A DNA stretch of 14,007 nucleotides from Actinomycetes bacterium (GTDB taxonomy: Bacteria > Actinomycetota > Acidimicrobiia > Acidimicrobiales > RAAP-2): positions 1 to 14,007 of the forward strand of contig JAKBAZ010000016.1 of assembly GCA_021826255.1 (NCBI GenBank), read 5' to 3'. The position numbers and the translations under genes are program-made. Below, piece by piece: positions 1 through 6,263 of this stretch; position 1 is the first letter of the stretch; the number at the start of each line of letters is the position of its first letter. The notes under the pieces were generated by a model. It ran no database searches and had not been told where the DNA came from. It saw only the letters and a program-made list of their open reading frames with translations.

Positions 1-667
1 CATCAAGGAGTTCCGGGTGCCACTGCACTCCGAGGACTCGAGCATCGGCCGTCTCGAAGGCTTCAATAGCCCCGTCCGGCGCCTTAGCGGTCGCGATGAG
101 GCCCTGGCCCAGTCGGTCGAGAATCTGGTGGTGAAGCGAGTTGACCATGAGCCCCTCGCCGACCAAGGAGGCGACGACGCTCGAACCGACGCAGGACACG
201 TCGTGGGTGCGCTCACGTCCACTGCGATCCCACTGAGGATGGCCCGCCCCCTCGTGAAGGCTGACGTCTTGAACCAACGACCCCCCGTGAGCCACGTTGA
301 TGAGCTGAAACCCGCGACAGATACCGAGAATCGGAATCCCCTTCGCTCGGGCCACTCGATAGAGGGAGATCTCCCACTCGTCTCGCTCCGGTTCCACTTC
401 GCCCAGTTCGGGGGCTGCTTCGGCACCGTAGTGGCTCGGGTCGATGTCGGCGCCCCCGCTCAAGACCAAGCCGTCCAATAGTTCAACGATGTCGTGAACG
501 TCGGCGTCTCTCGTCAATTCGACGGGGACTCCACCCGCTAGGGCCACGGAACGTCCGTAGTCCGAGAAGTGCAGGTCCACACTCAGGTCGCGCATGGCCG
601 CGGGTAGAAAGTCACCGAGACGGGCCGCGGGCCAACGTCGTCCGGAGAGGCCGATAAGAGGTTTCAT
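1..667 (-). CDS. Gamma-glutamyl-GABA hydrolase-like class I amidotransferase (peptidase C26), 3' end cut by window
   Basis: Probably hydrolyses a gamma-glutamyl amide, releasing glutamate from a gamma-glutamylated amine or acid in the cytoplasm, as PuuD does. The 222 visible residues show the full triad of the fold: nucleophile Cys117 in GICRGFQ, and His217 with Glu219 in QWHPE. SGGADIDP (70-77) and NSLHHQ (176-181) are typical of C26 rather than of biosynthetic GATases. The ATG at 665-667 follows GGAGGG by two bases. Only a short C-terminal stretch should be missing, since family members are usually about 240-260 residues. It diverges from the P450 across a 78-base gap. Seen: the motifs and the truncation. 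Known: the family reaction. Inferred: the true substrate, which need not be gamma-glutamyl-GABA. Confidence 0.88.
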   Translation of the reverse strand, partial: MKPLIGLSGRRWPAARLGDFLPAAMRDLSVDLHFSDYGRSVALAGGVPVELTRDADVHDIVELLDGLVLSGGADIDPSHYGAEAAPELGEVEPERDEWEISLYRVARAKGIPILGICRGFQLINVAHGGSLVQDVSLHEGAGHPQWDRSGRERTHDVSCVGSSVVASLVGEGLMVNSLHHQILDRLGQGLIATAKAPDGAIEAFETADARVLGVQWHPELLD

Positions 668-708
668 CGCCCTCCATCGTAGGCACCTCCATCGGGGGTA
701 GGGTACAT

Positions 709-726
709 AATCGTTTGGCTACAAAC
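709..726. promoter_or_regulatory. Candidate operator between the C26 hydrolase and P450 genes
   Basis: The short divergent intergenic region holds an inverted repeat GTTTG-GCTA-CAAAC (713-726), preceded by AAT so that the left half reads AATCGTTTG (709-717). The same 9-mer on the opposite strand, and the same TACAAAC half, recur in the divergent region at 11364-11377. I see no clear -35/-10 pair for either gene here; TATGTA on minus and CATAAT on plus are weak -10 candidates. Binding by a regulator is an inference from symmetry, position and recurrence. Confidence 0.4.
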
Positions 727-745
727 AAGTAGTGGAGGGGGCCTT

Positions 746-2005
746 GTGAACGCGGACTTTTCATCGGTGATCACGTCGCACGACACCTACGTCGCCGGGG
801 TTCCCCACGACGTCTTCGCCGAACTTCGCCGAGAAGAGCCCGTCGCGTGGACGAACGAGTCCGACGGGCGCGGATTCTGGAGCGTCACGACGTACGACGA
901 CATCCTCTACGTGTCGCGCCACGCCGAACTCTTCTCCTCGCGATACGGAATTCGTATGGAAGACATGGACGCCGAGGAAACCGAGGCTCGGCGCACCTTG
1001 ATGGAGATGGACTCCCCCGAGCACACACGCCTCAGGCGCCTCGTCGCTCGTCCCTTTACTCCCCGAGCCGTGGCCGACTACGAGGGTGTTGTTCGCGAAC
1101 TCGCTCGCGAGGTTCTGGAGGAACTTCGGGGCCGGGACGAGTTCGACTTCGTGAAGGAGGTGGCGCGAGAACTCCCGATGAAGATGTTGGGACGTCTCAT
1201 GGGGTTACCCAACGATGATCTCGACTGGCTCGTCTCGCGAGGCGACGCTCTCATCGGTAACACGGACCCCGACTTCACCGACTACGTCGTCGACCAGACC
1301 GACACCAGTTCGTATCGTTTGCTCCCCTTTCGCTCCCCCGTCGCCCTCGAACTCTTCGAGTACGCCCAGCGCGCCCTCGACGAACGACGGCTCCAGCCCA
1401 CACACGACATCATCTCCGCCATCGTGCAACCGAACGCTGAGGGTGATTCTCTCGACGACACCGCGCTCAAGAACTTCTTCACCCTGATGGTGGCGGCCGG
1501 TAACGATACGACTCGCTACACCATGGCCGCGGGGTGTCGTGTCTTTATGGAGTCGCCTGATCTCTTCTCCACCCTTGGCACCTGGGACACGGCCGCACTC
1601 AAGCGACTCGTTGACGAGGTATTGCGATGGAGTTCAACCACGATGCACTTTCGTCGAACGGTGACCGAGGACACCGAACTTCACGGCCAACAACTCCGAG
1701 CGGGCGACAAGGTGGTGCTCTGGTACGTGTCAGGAAACTACGACGCTGACCGCTTCGACACACCCACTCGATTCGACCCCACCCGAGCGCCGAACGACCA
1801 CCTGGCGTTCGGCCTGCACAGTGCGCACCTCTGCCTCGGCGCTCATCTGGCGCGTCTTGAGCTGCGGGTGATGTTCGAAGAGATGGCGCGCGTGTGGTCG
1901 AGAATCGAATCTGCCGGTGAGAGTCAGCGTCTTCGCTCCAACTTCATCTCGGGTATCAAACGTCAACCAGTTCGCGTCGAGTGGAGACCTCAGCGACTCG
2001 CCTAA
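746..2005 (+). CDS. Cytochrome P450 (CYP125/CYP124-like clan)
   Basis: Soluble bacterial haem monooxygenase of 419 residues, a normal length. It would use O2 and electrons from a ferredoxin/reductase encoded elsewhere. Visible landmarks are the I-helix oxygen-activation motif AGNDTTR (251-257), the K-helix ExxR (Glu291-Arg294), the FRRT stretch (302-305) and haem-ligand Cys363 in HLCLG. The FG-to-Cys spacing carries one more residue than the classic FxxGxHxC loop, as in the CYP125/CYP124/CYP142 group, but the usual glycines in the loop are replaced (FGLHSAHLC). The GTG start sits five bases after GGAGGGG (734-740). It diverges from the C26 hydrolase gene and ends at a hairpin. The substrate cannot be read from sequence: the clan includes steroid, terpenoid and fatty-acid hydroxylases, and an aromatic or N-alkyl substrate is also possible given the neighbours. 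Confidence 0.93.
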   Translation: MNADFSSVITSHDTYVAGVPHDVFAELRREEPVAWTNESDGRGFWSVTTYDDILYVSRHAELFSSRYGIRMEDMDAEETEARRTLMEMDSPEHTRLRRLVARPFTPRAVADYEGVVRELAREVLEELRGRDEFDFVKEVARELPMKMLGRLMGLPNDDLDWLVSRGDALIGNTDPDFTDYVVDQTDTSSYRLLPFRSPVALELFEYAQRALDERRLQPTHDIISAIVQPNAEGDSLDDTALKNFFTLMVAAGNDTTRYTMAAGCRVFMESPDLFSTLGTWDTAALKRLVDEVLRWSSTTMHFRRTVTEDTELHGQQLRAGDKVVLWYVSGNYDADRFDTPTRFDPTRAPNDHLAFGLHSAHLCLGAHLARLELRVMFEEMARVWSRIESAGESQRLRSNFISGIKRQPVRVEWRPQRLA

Positions 2006-2029
2006 GTCGTAATGTAAAGCCGATCACGA

Positions 2030-2055
2030 AACCTGCAGGAACGTGTCCGCAGGTT
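2030..2055 (+). terminator. Strong hairpin after the P450 gene
   Basis: AACCTGC (2030-2036) pairs perfectly with GCAGGTT (2049-2055), and the inner GGA (2038-2040) pairs with TCC (2046-2048), leaving a one-base bulge and a five-base loop. It starts 25 bases after the P450 stop codon. No T-tract follows, so it is either a U-independent terminator or a 3'-end-stabilising hairpin. The remaining sequence up to the hipA end at 2156 shows no gene I can support. Confidence 0.45.
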
Positions 2056-2155
2056 CTGACAGGCGTGCCCTTGCCTCGAGGGTTACTACATTCCCCGCGT
2101 AAGTTGGCCGTTACGCCCGAGGACATCAAGAGATGGCGACGCAAGTGCTCAGCCA

Positions 2156-3391
2156 TTATGGGTATGGGATTCGCCCAACTCGTTCGTTGAGAAACTGGAG
2201 TCCCCACAGATTCTTGCGCTCACCGGCCGACAGTTCGGCCGCATCGGCCGCATCGTCGAACTCGTCTCGGATGACGCTGTCAATGCGTTCGATGATGCCG
2301 GAGGCTTCGCCGCGGCCGAGGCCATACAACTCAGCGGCATGGAGACAGGTACGCCAGTCGCTTCCTCGTTCACCGGGACGACCGATGTCCATTGCCTGAT
2401 GCTCGCTGGTGCCATTTCCGGGCGAGATGTCGTACGCAGGAGTCAGTTCCAACGAGAGTCCATCCCAAAAGGCCGAGTGATTCCGAGCGTGATCGTCGTC
2501 GTTCCCGACGGCAACATTGAAGACGATCCGCTCGAACAGTTCGCGTCCGGGGTCAGCTCCCACACTGTTCTGTCGCAAGACATCGAGCATGTCGGGATAC
2601 GAGGAGTACCGCGCGCCAATCAATGTGTCATAGCCCAGCAGCGTGAGTCCGGAGACAATGTGGCGACGCTGCCCGTCGGGTGTCCGGTCGAAGCGCTCGA
2701 CGAGCAGGACCTCACGGCCAAGGGACCGCACGAGACGCGTCTCAGGTACTCGAATGCCTGCTCGTCGAGCAAGGTCCATGGCCAGCGCCTCGGATCTCAC
2801 GATCGGATACGGGTCGGTCGACATCGAGAACTTGGCTATCCACTGTCGGCCGTTGTCGTCGACGAGAGCAGCTTTGGGGCGTGCACCACCAACCAGCGTT
2901 CCTCCGACCAGGGCACGGCGAAGTTCGGGGTTGAGCGTGCCCGCTTGGAGGGCCTCGGCGGCTGCATGGAGTTCATCGAGCGTTGCGCTCTCCCCGCGCG
3001 GGATGTACTCGGTCGCGCTGGCCTGGAAGTCGAGAGCGCCGATCCGGTTGGAGCCAGACTCCAGCAGGATCGTGATTTTGCCGAGTTCGTCGTGAGTGGA
3101 ACCCGGCCGGCCAAGTCGGTCAGCGATGATTCGTTGGCCCCAGCCGTCGGGCGATGCGTCCCACAGTACCCCGGGAATCGTGAGGCCGTCACGTGGCGAC
3201 TGCCAGTCCCTCAAAAGCGGCAACTCAGGTGGGAACAGGCTCATGGCGTCGTCTCGCTGAAGGTACGAGGTGCCGTACCGGAACTCATACTCTGAGCCCG
3301 ACTTCCTCAGTACACCAGCGGGTACGGGGTCGACCTGACTCGGCAGCCAGACCCAGGCGAAGGCTGTCTGTGGCTCAGAAGTCCAGATCAT
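2156..3391 (-). CDS. hipA: HipA-family serine/threonine kinase toxin
   Basis: Toxin kinase of a HipBA-type module, 411 residues. HipA kinases phosphorylate translation components (glutamyl-tRNA synthetase in E. coli) and arrest growth. An N-terminal HipA domain (about 10-120) precedes the kinase core: glycine-rich loop GGARPK (168-173), ATP-contacting Lys187 in IAKF, VERFDR (231-236), catalytic loop GNDDDHARN (296-304), and metal-binding Asp321 in YDISP. I chose the ATG at 3391 because it follows GAGGTGG and the HipA domain begins there; the frame stays open upstream to 3661, but only as antisense to hipB. It overlaps hipB by 17 bases, implying translational coupling. The position matching E. 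coli autophosphorylated Ser150 appears to be Leu166, with Thr165 beside it. The frame is intact, so the protein is probably functional. Confidence 0.93.
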   Translation of the reverse strand: MIWTSEPQTAFAWVWLPSQVDPVPAGVLRKSGSEYEFRYGTSYLQRDDAMSLFPPELPLLRDWQSPRDGLTIPGVLWDASPDGWGQRIIADRLGRPGSTHDELGKITILLESGSNRIGALDFQASATEYIPRGESATLDELHAAAEALQAGTLNPELRRALVGGTLVGGARPKAALVDDNGRQWIAKFSMSTDPYPIVRSEALAMDLARRAGIRVPETRLVRSLGREVLLVERFDRTPDGQRRHIVSGLTLLGYDTLIGARYSSYPDMLDVLRQNSVGADPGRELFERIVFNVAVGNDDDHARNHSAFWDGLSLELTPAYDISPGNGTSEHQAMDIGRPGERGSDWRTCLHAAELYGLGRGEASGIIERIDSVIRDEFDDAADAAELSAGERKNLWGLQFLNERVGRIPYP

Positions 3392-3713
3392 CGTCCACCT
3401 CATTCTTTGCTGCGCGCACTCGCCTCGGGAGGAGGGCAAGCACCTCTTCTCCTCGGCGTCGGGCGGTCGCCAGTTCCGGACCTTCGAGCCCGAAAATCGG
3501 CACGCCGGTGAGGAACGCAGCCTGAAGCACACTCCCGACGGCGACGGTGGGCGACCCAGACTCGATGGCCGAGACGGTTCGTGGGTCGACGGCGAGGCGT
3601 TCAGCGAGTTCGCGCTGCGACCACCGCTTGCCGACGCGCGCGGTCTTGATAAGGACACCAAGGAGAGCCGCGGCGTCTGCGGTCGGACGACTCATCGCTA
3701 CGCTCTTCTTCAT
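3375..3713 (-). CDS. hipB: HipB-type antitoxin, XRE-family HTH repressor
   Basis: DNA-binding antitoxin of 112 residues. By family behaviour it dimerises, binds HipA and represses its own promoter. The helix-turn-helix spans roughly residues 17-65, with WSQRELAERLAVDPRTVS forming the two recognition helices and an SAIESG turn typical of the Cro/C1 type. The tail is charged and acidic, ending DDDLDF. The ATG at 3713 is preceded by an AAAGAGG-type ribosome site; Met7 (3695) is an alternative. It is the first gene of a two-gene operon whose end overlaps the hipA start. An AT-rich leader with an inverted repeat lies immediately upstream. Confidence 0.88.
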   Translation of the reverse strand: MKKSVAMSRPTADAAALLGVLIKTARVGKRWSQRELAERLAVDPRTVSAIESGSPTVAVGSVLQAAFLTGVPIFGLEGPELATARRRGEEVLALLPRRVRAAKNEVDDDLDF

Positions 3714-3725
3714 TCCTAACCTCTT

Positions 3726-3760
3726 TATAATGCGTATTAATACTGTTTAGATGCACTATA
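3726..3760. promoter_or_regulatory. Candidate HipB operator in the hipBA promoter
   Basis: TATAATGCGT (3726-3735) and ATGCACTATA (3751-3760) are inverted copies matching at 8 of 10 positions, separated by 15 bases. A shorter dyad TAAT-GCGT-ATTA (3728-3739) lies in the left part. The block is conspicuously AT-rich against GC-rich surroundings and sits just before the hipB start. Minus-strand TATTAAT and TATAAA could serve as -10 elements, with no good -35. Autoregulation is expected for the family, but the site itself is inferred. Confidence 0.4.
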
Positions 3761-3788
3761 ACGCACCTTCAGTCACAGGCGGAACACC

Positions 3789-4073
3789 TTAGCGCAACAG
3801 CAGGTTGTAGAGGTGCGCGATCGCACGCATCACCATGGTGATGGTTCAATCGATCTAACGACGACACAGGCGCAGGAACTGCCATTCCTTCAGGCGAGCC
3901 CGCACATGTTCAGTGAGTGCACGGATGCGGCGGCGCTCGTCGATGTCCTCTTGCGGACTGTCGATCAGGCGGTGACCATCTGCCGCGGCAAGTTCTCGCT
4001 GAGGCACGAGCGGTATCCGCCGTCGAACTAGGTGACGACCCTTCCGGCAGTACACCTGTCTCTCGCGCAACAC
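3789..4073 (-). pseudogene. Decayed remnant of a DDE-type transposase C-terminus (tentative)
   Basis: Reading minus from 4073, one frame gives a basic stretch and then RIRALTEHVRARLKEWQFL, resembling the final catalytic-Glu helix of IS5-like DDE transposases, where a pattern like IRAxxEHxxARLKxWxxLR is common. The frame meets two in-frame stops (first at 3855-3857) and then continues as MRAIAHLYNLLLR to a third stop at 3789, matching the usual AIAxLHNL ending. No intact reading frame, upstream catalytic Asp or terminal inverted repeats are recognisable. Position next to hipBA suggests an old insertion. Family assignment rests on pattern memory, not a search. The rest of the 416-base gap between hipB and the Usp gene holds the hipBA promoter and nothing else I can name. 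Confidence 0.42.
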
Positions 4074-4129
4074 CGATGTCGTTGGGGTTGTCCGTCCACG
4101 TCACGCCACGCGAGGCGTGGACCCCAGAT

Positions 4130-4594
4130 CTAGCTGTGAATCACCATGACTGGGCACGGGGCGTGCGACACCACCGACGAGGAGACTCCCGAGAGCAGGT
4201 GACCCACGAGACCGGAGTGACGATGATCTCCCACCACAATGAGGCTCGCCCCGTGCTGCGTCGCGGCGTGAATCACGCCCTTCCACGTCGGCGCGGCCTC
4301 CTCCACGACCCCTCGGGCCTCGAATCCCGCCTCCCGGGCAATCTGCGCACCGTAGTCCGCCGTTTCTTGGGCCGCCCGACACACCTCGTGAGCGGAGTCG
4401 GCGTCGAAGTGACGGTGTCCGACGGGTTCAAACCCCACGTCCGCCGGCTGCCACACACACACGACGAGCGCGTCGCGGTCCTTCACTATCTCCTGTGAAG
4501 CTCGCGTGATGGCGTAGGCGGCGGCGGGGGTTCCGTCGTAGACGAACAGCACGGGACCAGGAGCCGCGTCGTGGTTTTCGGGAGAGTTAGTCAT
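4130..4594 (-). CDS. Universal stress protein (UspA family), single domain
   Basis: Cytoplasmic Usp-fold protein of 154 residues, the standard single-domain length. Landmarks are the first strand VLFVYDGTPAAAYAI (15-29), the GASLIVVGDH strand and loop (115-124), and the C-terminal signature SHAPCPVMVIH (143-153). The nucleotide-binding motif, normally Gly-x2-Gly-x9-Gly-(Ser/Thr), reads GDHR then LLSGVSS, so the second glycine is Arg125 and the GS pair is inverted. ATP binding is therefore doubtful. The ATG lies inside the end of the exporter gene (8-base overlap), so the two are probably co-translated. Usp proteins modulate stress survival, but no specific partner can be read here. Confidence 0.9.
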   Translation of the reverse strand: MTNSPENHDAAPGPVLFVYDGTPAAAYAITRASQEIVKDRDALVVCVWQPADVGFEPVGHRHFDADSAHEVCRAAQETADYGAQIAREAGFEARGVVEEAAPTWKGVIHAATQHGASLIVVGDHRHSGLVGHLLSGVSSSVVSHAPCPVMVIHS

Positions 4595-6062
4595 GGTTCA
4601 CCGTTATCGTAGGTCGACGCCGCCAGCGGGCGAAGAGTACGGGTGACTCCCACGCCGGCTCCAGTCCTGCGAGGAAACGATCGAGGTCCGGCGTCTGGGG
4701 ACGCGCGCCACTGGCGGCGTAAATTCCCACTCCCACGAGAGCGCCGGCGATGGCCAGTCCGAGACCGATCCAGAGTGCCGTCGCCGTGCCCGCGTCGAGG
4801 CCACCGCGGGCAGTCACCGCCACGTGAACAAAGATGGGCGCGATCATGAACGCGGCCACGGCTCGGAAGAGTTCGACGATGGCGAACACCCGCTGAAGAT
4901 TCGCCGAGGGCAGAGAGAAACCCGCGACGAAGAGGGCCGGGGCGACGGTGGCGCCTAATCCGAGGCCGGTGAGACCCGACCCGATGAGGGTGGCCGCCGT
5001 ACTCGAGGGCACCGACACTCTAAAAACGAGTATTCCCCCGGCGAGCACCGCCATTCCAACGAGCGGAAGAAAGTGAATCGCCCTCCGCCTCACCACCGCC
5101 CCGAGCGCCAGGGCGGACACGATGGCCCCTCCGAGTTCGGGTAAGTAGAGCACTCCAATCCGTAAGGGACTGGTCGTGGCTTGTAGTGCCCCGACCGTCA
5201 GCACCGTCGCCGAGACCGACGCCGCGGCGGCGAAGAGGGCGACCGCAATACCGGCCACCGGAATGGAGCTGGTGATCATCGTCCTCACGGTGAGCAAGGG
5301 ACGGGGCGAGCGAAACTGGTAGACGACGAGAGCGATAATCAGGGCGAGGCCGACCAACAGGGGTATCACGCTGATCGACGAACCGAGCGAGTGGGTCGTC
5401 AGTTCGGAGGCCCCGAAAAACGCGGCGAGACAACCCACGCTGGCCAGTGCGATAGCCGCATAATCCTTCGGCGAATCCAGATTGGCTGGCGGAGCGTCCT
5501 CGAAGGTCAAGACGACGAGGACGAGGGCCACCACGGACACCGCCGCAATCGCCCAGAAGAGGGGTCGCCAGGCGTGTGACTGAGCTTGCAGACCACCGAG
5601 CAAAGGTCCGAGGGATACCGCCCCGAAGATGCACATGTTCATAATGACCGCCGTGTCGCGAAGTTTGTTGGCGGGGTACCCGATCGCGAGGGGCGGCACT
5701 GCAGCGATCAACATCAAACTCGTACAGAGCCCCTGAAGAATGTGGCCGACGATGAAGATCGTGCCGTTCGGAGCCGCCGCGGTCGCGACCGAACCGATGA
5801 CGAGCACCACCGCGTAGGCGAGCAACATGCGTCGTTGCGGGAGGTGCTGAGCGAACTGTACAGCGAGAACCGTTCCAAGGGCGTAGGCCGCGTTGGCCAG
5901 TCCCGTCCCCAGACTAAAGGTCTGGGCACTCATGTGCAGTTGCTGACTCACGATCGGCGTCAAGGGGCCGAGCGCGGCGGAGAGCGCGAGGTAAGGAATG
6001 AGCGAGAACATCACCATCGACGCCACCGCCGAGTAACGCCCCGCGAGAGGACCCTGAATCAT
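4587..6062 (-). CDS. MFS transporter, DHA2-like drug/proton antiporter, 14 TM segments
   Basis: Inner-membrane exporter of 491 residues. About fourteen hydrophobic segments can be picked out: roughly 13-35, 50-70, 80-98, 102-125, 139-158, 168-187, 203-220, 232-250, 267-290, 305-323, 331-347, 355-380, 395-415 and 430-450. The antiporter motif C is clear in SLGPLLGG (150-157), followed by HAWRPLFW, a variant of the DHA2 WRxxF signature. Motif A between helices 2 and 3 is degenerate (AQHLPQRRML). The cytoplasmic tail is short and basic. The ATG at 6062 follows AGAGGTGG by four bases. It heads a two-gene unit with the Usp gene. Likely effluxes small hydrophobic compounds by proton exchange; the substrate is unknown. 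Confidence 0.9.
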   Translation of the reverse strand: MIQGPLAGRYSAVASMVMFSLIPYLALSAALGPLTPIVSQQLHMSAQTFSLGTGLANAAYALGTVLAVQFAQHLPQRRMLLAYAVVLVIGSVATAAAPNGTIFIVGHILQGLCTSLMLIAAVPPLAIGYPANKLRDTAVIMNMCIFGAVSLGPLLGGLQAQSHAWRPLFWAIAAVSVVALVLVVLTFEDAPPANLDSPKDYAAIALASVGCLAAFFGASELTTHSLGSSISVIPLLVGLALIIALVVYQFRSPRPLLTVRTMITSSIPVAGIAVALFAAAASVSATVLTVGALQATTSPLRIGVLYLPELGGAIVSALALGAVVRRRAIHFLPLVGMAVLAGGILVFRVSVPSSTAATLIGSGLTGLGLGATVAPALFVAGFSLPSANLQRVFAIVELFRAVAAFMIAPIFVHVAVTARGGLDAGTATALWIGLGLAIAGALVGVGIYAASGARPQTPDLDRFLAGLEPAWESPVLFARWRRRPTITVNHD

Positions 6063-6078
6063 GGCACCACCTCTCCGT

Positions 6079-6174
6079 GGGGGTGGATGGGGCCAGCGAC
6101 ACTGTGGGCGTCGTCGCCTCTACGAGGCGCGAGGGGGCTCGAATTCAACGGGGGGGCACCTCTCACTGGGGGGG
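6079..6174 (+). other. Run of G-tracts and a short perfect stem in the exporter leader
   Basis: Within the 201-base gap between the Fn3 gene end and the exporter start lie G-tracts at 6079-6083, 6089-6092, 6133-6137, 6150-6156 and 6168-6174; the last three begin 17 and 18 bases apart. They appear as C-tracts in the exporter mRNA leader. A perfect stem CGCCTC-TAC-GAGGCG spans 6115-6129 and could end Fn3 transcription, although no T-tract follows. No gene is visible here. Confidence 0.3.
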
Positions 6175-6263
6175 ACGGAAAAACGGAACGACTCTCCCTT
6201 TAGTCTAGAGGTCGAGGGCCACGCTCCGCTCAACCCCAGAGATGAGCGACAGCGTCGAGCGAC

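Noticed and set aside
1981..2190. Small plus frame ending in a TPEDIKRWRRK-like stretch after the P450
   Set aside because: It overlaps the end of the P450 gene and the end of hipA, has no ribosome site, and I recognise no family; it is most likely a chance frame.
2339..3295. Open plus-strand frame of 318 codons
   Set aside because: Lies wholly antisense to hipA, whose kinase motifs are unmistakable; the plus-strand product shows no family features.
3392..3661. Possible N-terminal extension of HipA by 90 residues
   Set aside because: The extension is an out-of-frame reading of hipB on the same strand, is Ser/Arg-rich, and the ATG at 3391 has its own ribosome site.
4424..4436. tRNA T-loop-like GGGTTCAAACCCC
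   Set aside because: It encodes GFEPVG of the Usp gene on the other strand, and no acceptor stem or anticodon arm can be folded around it.
6079..6174. Canonical G-quadruplex
   Set aside because: Loops between the main G-tracts are 11-12 bases or longer, outside the usual limit; kept only as a spaced-tract observation.
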